In this document: positions 1-8,975 of the stretch, in pieces
How positions within the stretch are numbered: the stretch's first letter is position 1
Layout of the letters: every line of letters starts with the position of its first letter
Source of the DNA: Luteolibacter yonseiensis
Lineage (GTDB): Bacteria > Verrucomicrobiota > Verrucomicrobiia > Verrucomicrobiales > Akkermansiaceae
NCBI RefSeq assembly: GCF_016595465.1
Contig: NZ_JAENIK010000012.1
Location: forward strand, 248,001 to 312,000
Reading direction: 5' to 3'
DNA: 64,000 nucleotides
Notes under the pieces: model-generated
What the model was told of the DNA's origin: nothing
Seen by the model: the letters and a program-made list of their open reading frames with translations, nothing else
Database searches by the model: none
Position numbers and translations under genes: made by a program

Positions 1-859
1 GCTCCTCCGCCACGACACTGGCGACGAAACCGGGCTGCATCTGGAACTTCTTGATGGCGTCCGCCGCACGCAACGGTCCGCCTGCCGGATAACGCAGGGT
101 TGCAAGGTCCGCCTTCACCGAGAAGGTGTCCACGTTCTCCAGCTTGCCCGCCCATGCGACGGAGCGCAGGATGAACGTCCGCACGCTGGCGTGGGCCAGT
201 GTCTCGGGCGCTCCCTGGAGGATGACGGATGCGCGGTGTTTGTCCTCACCCTCATAGGTCCACATCTGAGGCTGGAGATCGTAGATGTTGGAACGGACGT
301 CCTTGTCAGGCACGCGGGGTCCTTCGCCGCGTTTGGGATTTTTCCCGTAGGGAGTGAAGGCGGAGGCGATGACGTAGGCTTTGTCCGAAATATCGAGATC
401 GTAGTAAGTCTCGTCCGTGATGTCGAATGGAGAGCTGTCCTTCACGATCGCATGGGAATTGCTCACCACATAAAGCATCATCAGCTCCTTGAACTTGCGG
501 CTGTCGGCAGGATCCCAGGCACCGCCCAGAACTTCCTTGCCCCATGCCGAAGGACCGGCCGCGACGCCGCCGTTGATGGCGACGATGCCGCCGCCGCGTT
601 TTGCGAACGCGGAGAGCGCGGTCTGGTCGCTGGTGCTGAGTTGTTCGAATTTGTCGCTCTGGAGAATGACCACGTCGGCGGTGGCGAGTTTGGTCTCACT
701 CGGTTCCCCGGTGGTGACCTGCGCGCCGCCCGCTTTCAGCGCCGTGGCACACTGGCCGGTGAGGGCGGGGTTGTTTCCTGTGATGAGCACACGCAGCGGA
801 GCGGCGGAAAGCCACGGGCCTGCCGCGATGACGATGGCGATGGTGAGGAATGGTTTCAT
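1..859 (-). CDS. ThuA-like domain / PVC-type haem-binding protein, N-terminal part (runs off the left edge)
   Basis: The frame is open from an ATG at 857-859 to base 1, giving at least 286 residues. Residues 1-20 (MKPFLTIAIVIAAGPWLSAA) form a signal peptide. The next ~230 residues read like a ThuA/glutamine-amidotransferase-like fold: PLRVLITGNN at the start, then VVILQSDKFEQL and AFAKRGGGIVAINGG. Near the edge, LRAADAIKKFQMQPGFVASVVAEE matches the opening of the PVC-type 'membrane-bound dehydrogenase' domain, which in family members usually leads to a beta-propeller and a cytochrome c CxxCH motif; those lie outside the window. Such proteins are thought to be periplasmic oxidoreductases of carbohydrate breakdown. 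The gene is last in a run with the DUF1080 gene, 62 bp away, which often accompanies it. The family call is good; the substrate is unknown. Confidence 0.85.
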   Translation of the reverse strand, partial: MKPFLTIAIVIAAGPWLSAAPLRVLITGNNPALTGQCATALKAGGAQVTTGEPSETKLATADVVILQSDKFEQLSTSDQTALSAFAKRGGGIVAINGGVAAGPSAWGKEVLGGAWDPADSRKFKELMMLYVVSNSHAIVKDSSPFDITDETYYDLDISDKAYVIASAFTPYGKNPKRGEGPRVPDKDVRSNIYDLQPQMWTYEGEDKHRASVILQGAPETLAHASVRTFILRSVAWAGKLENVDTFSVKADLATLRYPAGGPLRAADAIKKFQMQPGFVASVVAEE

Positions 860-921
860 CTATCGGTTGTTGTAAATGGGTTCAGGTCGGGAATTTTTGA
901 GATCTGGTGGAATGTCGTGGA

Positions 922-1557
922 TTACTGTGCCGCAGTGCCACCAAGTTCGGTGATGGATATGTCCTTCATCTGGACCAGCAGCCTGCCGCCGCCGTGGGCT
1001 TGGAGACCGAGTCTTCCGGACAGGGGGATCCGGGGATCTTTTTCGGAATAGTCGGCCACGAGAACGTCATTGATCCACGTCCGGATGCGGGGGCCTTCAC
1101 AACGCACCCGGTACTGGTTCCACTCCCAGTCCTTGGCTGCGCCGGGAGTGCCTTTGATCAATGCGGTGTTGCGACGGGATTCATCATAAAGATCACCCCA
1201 GTAGCCGGCTCCGGCATCCACCTGGTAGCCGATCATTTCCGAGTCCTTTTCGGAGCGCTGGCTGCGGACCTGCATTCCGGAATTCATGAAGCCCTCGCCC
1301 TTCACCAGACGGAGCCGGTAGCTGAGTTCGAAATTTTCATAGTGTTTCACTGAAGCAATGAAGGTGTTGAAGGGAACCTGTTCGGTGAGCGAGCCGCCGA
1401 CGATCATGCCATCCCCGACCTTCCACCACTTCTCCTCGCCCTTGCGGATTTCCCAACCCGCGAGGGTTTTTCCGTCGAACAGGGCGACGGGAGCGGCACC
1501 TGAATGGGATGCCGCACCGGAAGTGATTGCCGCCAGAATGACGAGGTTTCGGAGCAT
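922..1557 (-). CDS. DUF1080 / 3-keto-disaccharide hydrolase domain protein
   Basis: 211 residues, with a signal peptide at 1-21 (MLRNLVILAAITSGAASHSGA). The mature part is one DUF1080 domain (concanavalin-like beta sandwich): it begins ALFDGKTLAGWEIRKGEEKW, continues with MIVGGSLTE and ENFELSYRLRLVKGEGFMNSGMQVRS, and ends GRLGLQAHGGGRLLVQMKDI. These are the family hallmarks (FDGKxLxGW; NSGxxxR; GxIGLQxHG). Some members cleave 3-keto-glucosides made by oxidoreductases. It lies 36 bp downstream of the Tm-1-like gene and 62 bp upstream of the ThuA/PVC gene, so co-transcription is likely. It is exported, probably periplasmic. The substrate cannot be read from the sequence. Confidence 0.9.
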   Translation of the reverse strand: MLRNLVILAAITSGAASHSGAAPVALFDGKTLAGWEIRKGEEKWWKVGDGMIVGGSLTEQVPFNTFIASVKHYENFELSYRLRLVKGEGFMNSGMQVRSQRSEKDSEMIGYQVDAGAGYWGDLYDESRRNTALIKGTPGAAKDWEWNQYRVRCEGPRIRTWINDVLVADYSEKDPRIPLSGRLGLQAHGGGRLLVQMKDISITELGGTAAQ

Positions 1558-1593
1558 AGGGCGGTTTTTTACCGAAGATGGACCAGGGATGTT

Positions 1594-2802
1594 TCAACCC
1601 ATTCGGGGGGGCATCAGGGCCAATAATTTCTCCGCACAAGCGCGGGCGAACACGGGGCTGTTGATCTCCTCGTCGAACTCTTCGACAGGGATGCCCGCAT
1701 TCGTGCGGATGGCATCGAACAGCGCTTCATCCGCGGCGGGATCATGAAACGGCCGGCCTTCCGCGCTGATGACGCTGATGGCTTTTTTCGGAATCATGAT
1801 GGCCGCGGGCGCGGTGTATTGGTTCACCTTGTCCGCGATGATCCTGCCGAGCCGGGCGCATTCCTCGGGAGTGGTCCGCATGAGGGTGACCTGTGGATTG
1901 TGGATGTAGAAATTGCGTCCTTCGTATTTCTCGGGAACCGAGGCGCGTTCGCCGAAGTTGACCATGTCGAGGCAGCCGGGACCGACGACGACGGGGATCT
2001 TCGCGTGGGCCACGGCGTCCATGCGCTCGGGGCCCGCGGTGAGCGATCCGCCGAGCAGTTCGTCCGCCCACTCGGTGGTGGTGAGATCGAGAACACCCGC
2101 GACCATGCCGCTCTCGATGAGGGCTTCCATCGATTTGCCACCGGCACCGGTGGCGGCGAAGACGAGCACTTCGTAGCCCGCTTCCTCGATGATGCGCTTG
2201 GCTTCGGTGATGCATGCGGTGGTGTTTCCGAACATGCTCGCGACAACAAGCGGACGGGCGTCCGCGATTTCGATTTTCGCTTCCACCATGCCGCAGATCG
2301 CGCCGGCGGCGCGTGAGAAGATGATGCGTGAAAGCCGGTTCAATCCCGCCACATCGGCGATGCTGGGCATCATGACGATGTCTTTCGTGCCGAGGTAGTG
2401 GGCGGTGTTTCCCGCGGCGAGGGTGGACACCATCAATTTCGGAAAACCGAGGGGCAGCGCCCGCATCGCCGCGGTGGAGATGGCGGTGCCGCCGCCGCCA
2501 CCGAGGGAGATCACTCCGTCGATGTCGCCCGCGGCCGCCAGTTTTGACAGAAACACCGGAGCCGCCCGGCTCATGGCCACCACGCATTCACCCCGGTCCT
2601 TGCGGACCATCAGCGCTGCGAGATCCACACCCGCGAAGGAGGCGACCTGCTCGCGGGTGAAGTCCGGTGTGACCGCAGGAGGATCACCACTGCCGACGTC
2701 GATGAGCAAGGGACGGTGCCCGCGCGCGCGGATCAACTCCGCGACGAACGCGTGCTCCTCACCCTTGGAATCAAGGGTGCCGATGACGGCAATGGTGGCC
2801 AT
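1594..2802 (-). CDS. Tm-1-like ATP-binding domain protein (UPF0261)
   Basis: 402 residues, normal for UPF0261. The N-terminus IAVIGTLDSKGEEHAFVAEL is the family signature. VISLGGGGGTAISTAAMRAL is a glycine-rich nucleotide-binding loop, and FAATGAGGKSMEALIESG and GVLDLTTTEWADELLGG are further conserved stretches. No signal peptide, so cytoplasmic. The family fold is that of the N-terminal half of the tomato Tm-1 resistance protein; the bacterial reaction is not established. The gene starts 11 bp after the stop of the TIM-barrel gene upstream, which corresponds to the C-terminal half of the plant protein, so the two products probably act together. The family call is very secure. Confidence 0.93.
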   Translation of the reverse strand: MATIAVIGTLDSKGEEHAFVAELIRARGHRPLLIDVGSGDPPAVTPDFTREQVASFAGVDLAALMVRKDRGECVVAMSRAAPVFLSKLAAAGDIDGVISLGGGGGTAISTAAMRALPLGFPKLMVSTLAAGNTAHYLGTKDIVMMPSIADVAGLNRLSRIIFSRAAGAICGMVEAKIEIADARPLVVASMFGNTTACITEAKRIIEEAGYEVLVFAATGAGGKSMEALIESGMVAGVLDLTTTEWADELLGGSLTAGPERMDAVAHAKIPVVVGPGCLDMVNFGERASVPEKYEGRNFYIHNPQVTLMRTTPEECARLGRIIADKVNQYTAPAAIMIPKKAISVISAEGRPFHDPAADEALFDAIRTNAGIPVEEFDEEINSPVFARACAEKLLALMPPRMG

Positions 2803-2813
2803 GCTTGAAGGGA

Positions 2814-3683
2814 TTAGTTTTTCCGTGTGACGGAGATACGCTTGAACTCCTGCGTCAGGCTGGTGAGGGATGCTTCCACGCCCATCCGCTCCAGACTTGA
2901 TGCGCCGACGAAGCCCACGCAGTCGGTCGCCTTGATGACGCGCTCGGCGTCCTCGGGAGTATTGATCGGTCCGCCGTGACAGAGGAAGAAGATGTCCTTG
3001 TTGACGGTTTTCGCCGCATCGATGATGTCCTGCGTGCGCTTGATGGTGTCTTCCCAGCTCACCACGGCGTTCGTCACACCAATGGAACCACCGACGGTGG
3101 TGCCGACGTGGGCGATGATGGCGTCCGCTCCGTTCTGTGCCATTTTCACGGCTTCTTCAGGAGAGCCGACGTAAACGATGGAGAACATGTCCATCTTTCC
3201 AGCGAGGTTGACCATGTCGAATTCCTTCTCCACGCTCATGCCGGTTTCTTCAAGCACTCCGCGGAAGTGGCCGTCGACGATGGTGTGGGTGGGGAAGTTG
3301 TTCACGCCGGAAAAGCCCATGTCCTTCACCTTGCCCAGCCAGTGCCACATGCGGCGGCGTGGGTCGGTGGCGTGGACACCGCAGATCACCGGGATTTCTT
3401 CAACGACCGGCAGCACTTCGTATTCGCCGATCTCCATTGCGATCGCGTTCGCGTCGCCGTAGGCCATCATGCCCGCGGTCGAACCGTGGCCCATCATGCG
3501 GAAGCGGCCGCTGTTATAGATGATGATGAGGTCCGCGCCACCCTTCTCGATGAATTTCGCGCTGATTCCTGCTCCGGCACCTGCGGCGATGATCGCCTGA
3601 CCCTTGTCGAGTGTGTCATTCAAGCGGGCGATGACTTCAGCACGGGTGTACGGATTTCCTTTTCCTGTCCATTTGTTTGGCAT
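2814..3683 (-). CDS. Phosphoenolpyruvate hydrolase family protein (TIM barrel)
   Basis: 289 residues from the ATG at 3681-3683. An in-frame GTG at 3743 would add 20 residues not seen at the start of family members, which usually open just before YTRAEVIARL. Family features include GQAIIAAGAGAGISAKFIEKGG, IIYNSGRFRMMGHGSTAGMM, VICGVHATDP and FLCHGGPINTPEDAERVI. No export signal. Annotation systems call this 'phosphoenolpyruvate hydrolase-like' or 'TIM-barrel signal transduction protein'; the reaction is weakly supported experimentally. It is the first gene of the minus-strand cluster and is followed 11 bp later by its Tm-1-like partner, the same two modules that are fused in plant Tm-1. Confidence 0.9.
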   Translation of the reverse strand: MPNKWTGKGNPYTRAEVIARLNDTLDKGQAIIAAGAGAGISAKFIEKGGADLIIIYNSGRFRMMGHGSTAGMMAYGDANAIAMEIGEYEVLPVVEEIPVICGVHATDPRRRMWHWLGKVKDMGFSGVNNFPTHTIVDGHFRGVLEETGMSVEKEFDMVNLAGKMDMFSIVYVGSPEEAVKMAQNGADAIIAHVGTTVGGSIGVTNAVVSWEDTIKRTQDIIDAAKTVNKDIFFLCHGGPINTPEDAERVIKATDCVGFVGASSLERMGVEASLTSLTQEFKRISVTRKN

Positions 3684-3943
3684 GGCAGAGGTATTACTGC
3701 CAAGGTTCGCGCCGTCTAGTGCGGATACATGAGTTTCATCCACTTCCGGCTATCAGGCATCCACATGGAGGGCGGGATCCTGCATTGCAAGATGCGCCGG
3801 AATACCGTGCATATTCGCATTTTGCATCCTGTGGAGGGGTGGGATCACGAGGGACGACGATTGGTTGGGAACGCCTTGCGGCGCTTTGGGGAACTGGCAC
3901 GCGTAGTGCGATGGGATCGCCAGCCTTCCCACTCCAGACCCTC

Positions 3944-4456
3944 ATGAACGCGATCCTCAACTTCTGCTGTGTGCTCAGTGTCGTTTGCCTGCTCTCGATG
4001 ATTGCCGGAAATTCCGGCGGTGACAGTGTCACGACTGTCGATGCAAAACCTTCCGAAACGGTAAACCGGCCCACGGCGCTCCGTGCCGTGCTGTTCAACT
4101 CGCACGCCCGTACCAAGGCTGTGCAATACTTCGACACCTACAGGACGGAACCTTACGGGCTTCCGCCAAGCTGTGTTGCGACGAGAAATCCGATGGAACT
4201 TCCCATGGACAAGATCCACATCAGGACCGGAGAAGTGGTGCGGGAGAACGAACGTGCCTGTTTGTTGGACGCCCCCGACGAACTGACGAGGATGTTCCCT
4301 GTCCAGCCCGAGGGAGTGCGCTACTGTGTCGCAGGAAACCAACTCGTCGTCGTTGACGACAAGTGCAGGGTGCTCGACGCCATCCGGATCCCGACCATTC
4401 GTCCGTCTGTCGCAGAAGAAGCACAGACGGTCAAACTGGCGAGCCACCAGTTCTGA
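3944..4456 (+). CDS. Small secreted protein, possibly RcnB/DUF1236-like
   Basis: 170 residues from the ATG at 3944. The first ~22 residues (MNAILNFCCVLSVVCLLSMI) form a hydrophobic signal segment, which argues for this start over an upstream in-frame ATG at 3677 that overlaps the divergent gene. The mature part carries YFDTYRTEPYGLPPSCVATR and ends with EGVRYCVAGNQLVVVDDKCRVLDAI. The order 'GLPPxxAxR ... xGxRYxxxGNxLVxVDxxxRVxDxI' recalls RcnB/DUF1236 periplasmic proteins, but the similarity is judged by eye and cysteines occupy unusual positions. No obvious Shine-Dalgarno. It is an isolated plus-strand gene between two minus-strand units. Function unknown. Confidence 0.6.
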   Translation: MNAILNFCCVLSVVCLLSMIAGNSGGDSVTTVDAKPSETVNRPTALRAVLFNSHARTKAVQYFDTYRTEPYGLPPSCVATRNPMELPMDKIHIRTGEVVRENERACLLDAPDELTRMFPVQPEGVRYCVAGNQLVVVDDKCRVLDAIRIPTIRPSVAEEAQTVKLASHQF

Positions 4457-4546
4457 CATCTTGTCGCACGGATACGGCAGCGCCGGATCTTCCGATTATG
4501 AAAACCTGACCATCCACCGTGGGACCGGGCTCCGGGGCCGGAGTTC

Positions 4547-7500
4547 CTAAGGTTCCACCCGCATTCTGAAAAATTCTGACTTTTCGGCAGGTGCGAGCGG
4601 GAAGACCGCGCGTATCCGCGGGTCCCCGGTGGCAGGGTCGGTGGAAATGGTTTCCAATGGAGAAGGAAGTGCGGTGGACCAAGGGTTTTTCAATGTGGTG
4701 CTTCGCTCGAACCCAATCCCTCCCGGAACCGCACGACGGTTGGCACGGTAGGCGAAGCGGATGGTGGAGTTTCCTGGAAGAGGGTGCGCGTCCAAGCCGA
4801 AAAGAGCCAGACGGGAGAGGCCGCCATCGGCCACGGTGGGATTCAGGTGGTGATAGAATTCGTAAAGGTTCACGATGCCGTCATGATCGGGATCCGCGTT
4901 GATACCGGCATCCGGTCCGGTCAGAGTCGTATAGGCGATCCATTGCGCGTAGGTCTGGGTCACAACCACTTCGACCGATGCCGAGATCGCGGAGCCGCCC
5001 AGGTTGGTGACCACGCAGTGATAGATTCCATCATTGGTGGGAAGTGCCGGGAAGATCTGGTAGCTCGACGATCTGGCTTCGGGAATTTCCGTTTCGCCGA
5101 AGAACCATTGGTAGCTGAGGCCATACCCGGAGGCGCCGACGGAGAGGGTGATGTTTCCACCTTGGGCAACCGTCTGGTTCTGCGGCTGGTCATTGATGAC
5201 AGGAGCCGGAGGGGCCGAATTCGGGATTCCGGGAGAACCATTGAGCGCGATACTGGGCTTCCAGTTCGTCGGCTCATTGAGATCTCCCGCCGGATCGATG
5301 ACTTCCAGCGAATAACCTTCCCCATCGGGCGTGACAGGCCATGGCGCCTTGTCCTTGTAGTTGACAGAGGAGACCACATTGCCTGCGGCGTCGAGGAGCG
5401 AGATGATTTCGCCGCTGTTTGAGAGGGTGCCGGCATAGTAGGCGCCTGGAATGACGCCCGTGTATTTGTTGCGCCAGTCCGCGGGAGTGTCATTGCTGGC
5501 GATCACCATGTAGCTGCCGGGAGCGATCTTGGAACCAGGAGGGAACACGTAGGTCACTCCGGCGAAATACCAACCATTCAGATCCACGGTGCGCGGGCTT
5601 GCATTGTAGATTTCGATGAATTCATGGCTCTCCGTGGTGGAGGGATGATACATCAGCTCGGTGATCCTGACGGCCGGAGGACCGGTCTCCGTGGTGAAGG
5701 TGGCTTCGTTCAAGGCGCTCCAGGTGGAGCCGTCCAAGGCCCGGGCCTTGATCGTGGTGGTGGAGGAAACAACCAGCGGAGTGCTGTAAGGCAGGGCGGT
5801 GGTGCTTACCGCGCCACTGTAGATCACGCGTGGATCGGTGCCGTCGGTGGTATAGTAGATCGTCCCGGCGCTGGTGGTTCCGCTTGCCGCGGTCGGGTGG
5901 GCGAGACTGACCTGATAACCCGAGGCCACCTGCCTTGTTCCCACGGCGACGCCCGAATTGCGAATTTCCGGAGCATTGAGGGTGGGGTAGAGCCCGGCGG
6001 TGCGGAGCTGGCCCATGAAGATGGCCAGGCGTTTGGGGAAATAATCACCCGTCATGCGGGTGTTTTCGGCAAGCCATTGCGACTCCCGTGTGTAAAGTTC
6101 GTAAGGACTTTCCGAGAAACTGTGCACATCCCGACGATAGTCTCCCCAGCGGCTGCTCTCGGCGACGATCGGTTTGTCGAGGATGGCCTGCCATTTCTGC
6201 CAGCGCAGGACGTTTTTCGACTGCGTCAGAGCTCCTCCCGGAGCGATCATGTGGCGGTGGATGCGATCGGCGAAATCAAGGCGGTATTGCGGGTTGTCGT
6301 CGAGTTTGGTGTGGAGATTGCCCGGGACGTCGTCGGAGCCGCCGGCTGCGGGGACCCTGTTGCCGTTGTTGGTGAGCAGAACATTTTCAAGATCCCAGGG
6401 GATGTAGCGGAATTTGCCTTCGGTGGTGAAGGTGCCGCCGGCACGTTGCCGGATGGCGACCCAGTTCTTGTTCAAGCCCCAGTCCTGGTGGGCGGCGAAG
6501 AAGTGAAGGGCGGTATAGTCGATGAAGGATGTCATGTCCAGATAGCCCTTGAAGAGTTCGTAGGTGGAGTTCGAGGTGGCTGCGGGAAGCCCGGTCATCG
6601 CCCAGTAAACGTTGCCCGTGCCTTCCGCGACACTGCCCTGGTCGATCACGTCGTAATCTTCCTTTTGTCCGCCGAGGACATTTTCACCCAGCGCCGAAGA
6701 CGGATCCTCGGTGAGATCGTAAACGCCGAAGTAGATGCCGTTGATGAAGACGTGTGCGAGACGGCTGTGGCTGGCGAGGTTTCCCATTTCCAGCATGGAG
6801 TCCTTCATCCATTGGTCGCGGATCGCGGTGGAGCGGGTGCGTTGGGCCGCCTGGGTATGGCGCCAGCTGGTGTTGTATTCGGCGCGGAGGACGATGTCGT
6901 CATATTCCGCGACGGCGGTTTCAGGGAAGAGCTTGTACTCGAGCTTGCCCGGACCGAACTCGGGCTTGAACTTCAGCTTGAAGCTGTGCTTCGGATTGTT
7001 TTGTGGCTGGCGGCTGGAATTGCCGCTGATGCCGAGTCCGGAGGTGGTGGCGAAGGCGGTGGTTCCGTCCGGCAGGATCATCTCCACCGAGCATCCCTTG
7101 TAGGGAAACTCCTTGTTGGTGACGTTGGTGGAATGATACATGCCGGTGGAGGCGAACATGTTGCTGTTCGCGGTGGCGATGGAGACCGAGGGAAGCTCGC
7201 GCAAGCCGTCGTTGAACCGTTGCACCTTGACCGGATCAAGAGCGCTTGCGGAATTGGTGGGGGTCACACGAAGCGGATCGAGATCCATGCCGTAATCCGC
7301 CGTGACGATACCGCTGGGGAAGTTGCCGTGGCTGCCCCAGTTATTCGGCAGTCCGGGAGGGGTCTCCGATTGATTGATGATCTGATCTTGGAAAATATAG
7401 GTGTTGGTGACCGGAGCGCTGGGAACGAATCCGGTAGCGAAGGTCGCGGCCCGGAGGACGGTGGTGGCGCTGACATTGATGGGCCCTGAGTAAACCGTCC

Positions 7501-8740
7501 CCGTTGTGGCGGTGGGTTCGCTGCCATCCGTCGTATAGCGGATGGTCGCATCCACGGTGGACGTGCTGAGTGTCAATGCGAAGGGAGCGGAGAAGAAGCC
7601 GCGTTGGATGCCGAAGGCGGGAGGGACGGCGGTGGAGGACAGAACGGTGGCCGAGTTCGCCGCGCCCGGGGTGGGCGGCGTGAAATAGCGCCCCAGGCCG
7701 GAAGAAAGTCCGAAGCTGTAACCGGCGCGCTGGGCGGGATATTCGGAGAAATTGCTGGCGAAGGAGACCGGGCGGTCCGGTTTGACCAACGCGAGATCAC
7801 CGCCGTTCACGCCGAGTTTGAAATTCGTATGCAGGGCTCCGGACACGGGGCGACGGTTTTTTTCCGAAGCGAAGACGACCAGATAAGCGCCGGAGGCGAG
7901 CGAGCGGTTCGGGAAAACCCATTTGGATGGAACATCCGGATCGTCGGTGAGCGCCCAACCGTTCAGGTTCACCGCGGACGGACCGGGATTGTGGATTTCG
8001 ATCCACGCCTCGTTGTCTCCGTCGGCGTCCAGGTAATTCGAAGCGTTTACGGCAGTGAATTCGTTGATGATCAGATTGCCCGCACCCGATGCGCTGAGGG
8101 TCACATTCCAACCTGCCGCAGCGAATGGATTTTCGGCGAGATCCTTGATTTCATGCCCGGAATTCCAGGTGAAATTCACCGTGCCAGCCGTGGGTTGGGA
8201 GAAGGTGAAAACATATGGACCAGCACCAAAACCAGTGACCGAGGTCGCCGCGACGTTGTTGATCCTGAGATCCGCGGCATCCACTCCTGTCACAACCTCG
8301 CTGAAGGTCACCTCCGCTTCCGTCAGCGCACCCAGCGTCGAACCGGCGGTGGGTAGTTGCGTCTGCTGGAGCGGAGCCTGGGCGTCCGCGAGGATATAGC
8401 TCCATGATGGCGGTGTCTCCAAGGTTCCCGAGCCGGAAAGACCGGCGATTCCAGTGTCTCCGGCGAACTCGATATTCACCTGACCGGGCTGGGGTTGGTT
8501 GAAAGTGAATGTGTATGGGCCGGCGCCGGTTCCGCTGAAAGATTGGGCGATCGCCCCGTTGACAATGATGTCGGTGGCATCCACTCCTCCAACTGATTCA
8601 CTGAAAGTGATTTGAACGGATGTCAGGCTGCTGACCGATGCTCCGGCGGCAGGCGAGATATTGGAAATGACGGGAGCGGCGGTCGCGGGCAGACTGGCAA
8701 GGAAGCATGCGACGGTAAACGGGTGGCGGAGAACGATCAT
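4547..8740 (-). CDS. Giant secreted LTD / CotH-kinase / Ig-like protein
   Basis: 1397 residues from the ATG at 8738-8740, which gives a clean signal peptide (MIVLRHPFTVACFLASLPAT); starts further upstream (8773, 8842) add proline/histidine-rich residues and are less likely. Approximate order: two SbsA/Big-type Ig domains (22-215), an LTD domain (~222, GNLIINEFTAVNA), chitobiase C-terminal-like repeat (~380, IRYTTDGSEPT), CotH kinase-like domain (~515-830, with GISGNSSR, NPKHSFKLKF and the metal-site motif YIPWDLEN), a second chitobiase-like repeat (~963, IYYTTDGTDP), second LTD (~1023), an Ig domain (~1178, QPQNQTVAQGG) and a C-terminal module with DPDHDG ending FRMRVEP. CotH proteins phosphorylate coat proteins in Bacillus; the role here is unknown. 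Extracellular or surface location is inferred. Confidence 0.88.
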   Translation of the reverse strand: MIVLRHPFTVACFLASLPATAAPVISNISPAAGASVSSLTSVQITFSESVGGVDATDIIVNGAIAQSFSGTGAGPYTFTFNQPQPGQVNIEFAGDTGIAGLSGSGTLETPPSWSYILADAQAPLQQTQLPTAGSTLGALTEAEVTFSEVVTGVDAADLRINNVAATSVTGFGAGPYVFTFSQPTAGTVNFTWNSGHEIKDLAENPFAAAGWNVTLSASGAGNLIINEFTAVNASNYLDADGDNEAWIEIHNPGPSAVNLNGWALTDDPDVPSKWVFPNRSLASGAYLVVFASEKNRRPVSGALHTNFKLGVNGGDLALVKPDRPVSFASNFSEYPAQRAGYSFGLSSGLGRYFTPPTPGAANSATVLSSTAVPPAFGIQRGFFSAPFALTLSTSTVDATIRYTTDGSEPTATTGTVYSGPINVSATTVLRAATFATGFVPSAPVTNTYIFQDQIINQSETPPGLPNNWGSHGNFPSGIVTADYGMDLDPLRVTPTNSASALDPVKVQRFNDGLRELPSVSIATANSNMFASTGMYHSTNVTNKEFPYKGCSVEMILPDGTTAFATTSGLGISGNSSRQPQNNPKHSFKLKFKPEFGPGKLEYKLFPETAVAEYDDIVLRAEYNTSWRHTQAAQRTRSTAIRDQWMKDSMLEMGNLASHSRLAHVFINGIYFGVYDLTEDPSSALGENVLGGQKEDYDVIDQGSVAEGTGNVYWAMTGLPAATSNSTYELFKGYLDMTSFIDYTALHFFAAHQDWGLNKNWVAIRQRAGGTFTTEGKFRYIPWDLENVLLTNNGNRVPAAGGSDDVPGNLHTKLDDNPQYRLDFADRIHRHMIAPGGALTQSKNVLRWQKWQAILDKPIVAESSRWGDYRRDVHSFSESPYELYTRESQWLAENTRMTGDYFPKRLAIFMGQLRTAGLYPTLNAPEIRNSGVAVGTRQVASGYQVSLAHPTAASGTTSAGTIYYTTDGTDPRVIYSGAVSTTALPYSTPLVVSSTTTIKARALDGSTWSALNEATFTTETGPPAVRITELMYHPSTTESHEFIEIYNASPRTVDLNGWYFAGVTYVFPPGSKIAPGSYMVIASNDTPADWRNKYTGVIPGAYYAGTLSNSGEIISLLDAAGNVVSSVNYKDKAPWPVTPDGEGYSLEVIDPAGDLNEPTNWKPSIALNGSPGIPNSAPPAPVINDQPQNQTVAQGGNITLSVGASGYGLSYQWFFGETEIPEARSSSYQIFPALPTNDGIYHCVVTNLGGSAISASVEVVVTQTYAQWIAYTTLTGPDAGINADPDHDGIVNLYEFYHHLNPTVADGGLSRLALFGLDAHPLPGNSTIRFAYRANRRAVPGGIGFERSTTLKNPWSTALPSPLETISTDPATGDPRIRAVFPLAPAEKSEFFRMRVEP

Positions 8741-8911
8741 GCTCAGGAGGCGGGAGGGGTGGGAGATAGGCATGGGCCGGGGGAATGGAATGGCTGGAGG
8801 GTGAATGTGATTCTCCCAAGTCCCATGATTTGAAGGAATCATGGGGATTCACAGCGCCTGCTTGCAGGGGCTGCGTGCCCGCAATAGCCCAAATAACGAA
8901 AACGAACAAGT

Positions 8912-8950
8912 ATTTCTCCCGGCCGGGAAACTTTTTCGGCCGGGAGAAAT
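8912..8950 (-). terminator. Hairpin terminator after the beta-strand repeat gene
   Basis: A perfect 13-bp inverted repeat, ATTTCTCCCGGCC (8912-8924) and GGCCGGGAGAAAT (8938-8950), with a 13-nt loop, 25 bp after the stop at 8976. On the minus strand it is followed by a moderately T-rich stretch. It separates the beta-strand-repeat gene from the LTD/CotH gene starting at 8740. Confidence 0.75.
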
Positions 8951-8975
8951 CGAATTCGCAGGTCGGTTGAGGGGA

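Noticed and set aside
5624..7489. 621-aa plus-strand open frame
   Set aside because: Antisense to the LTD/CotH gene, which carries recognisable domains throughout.
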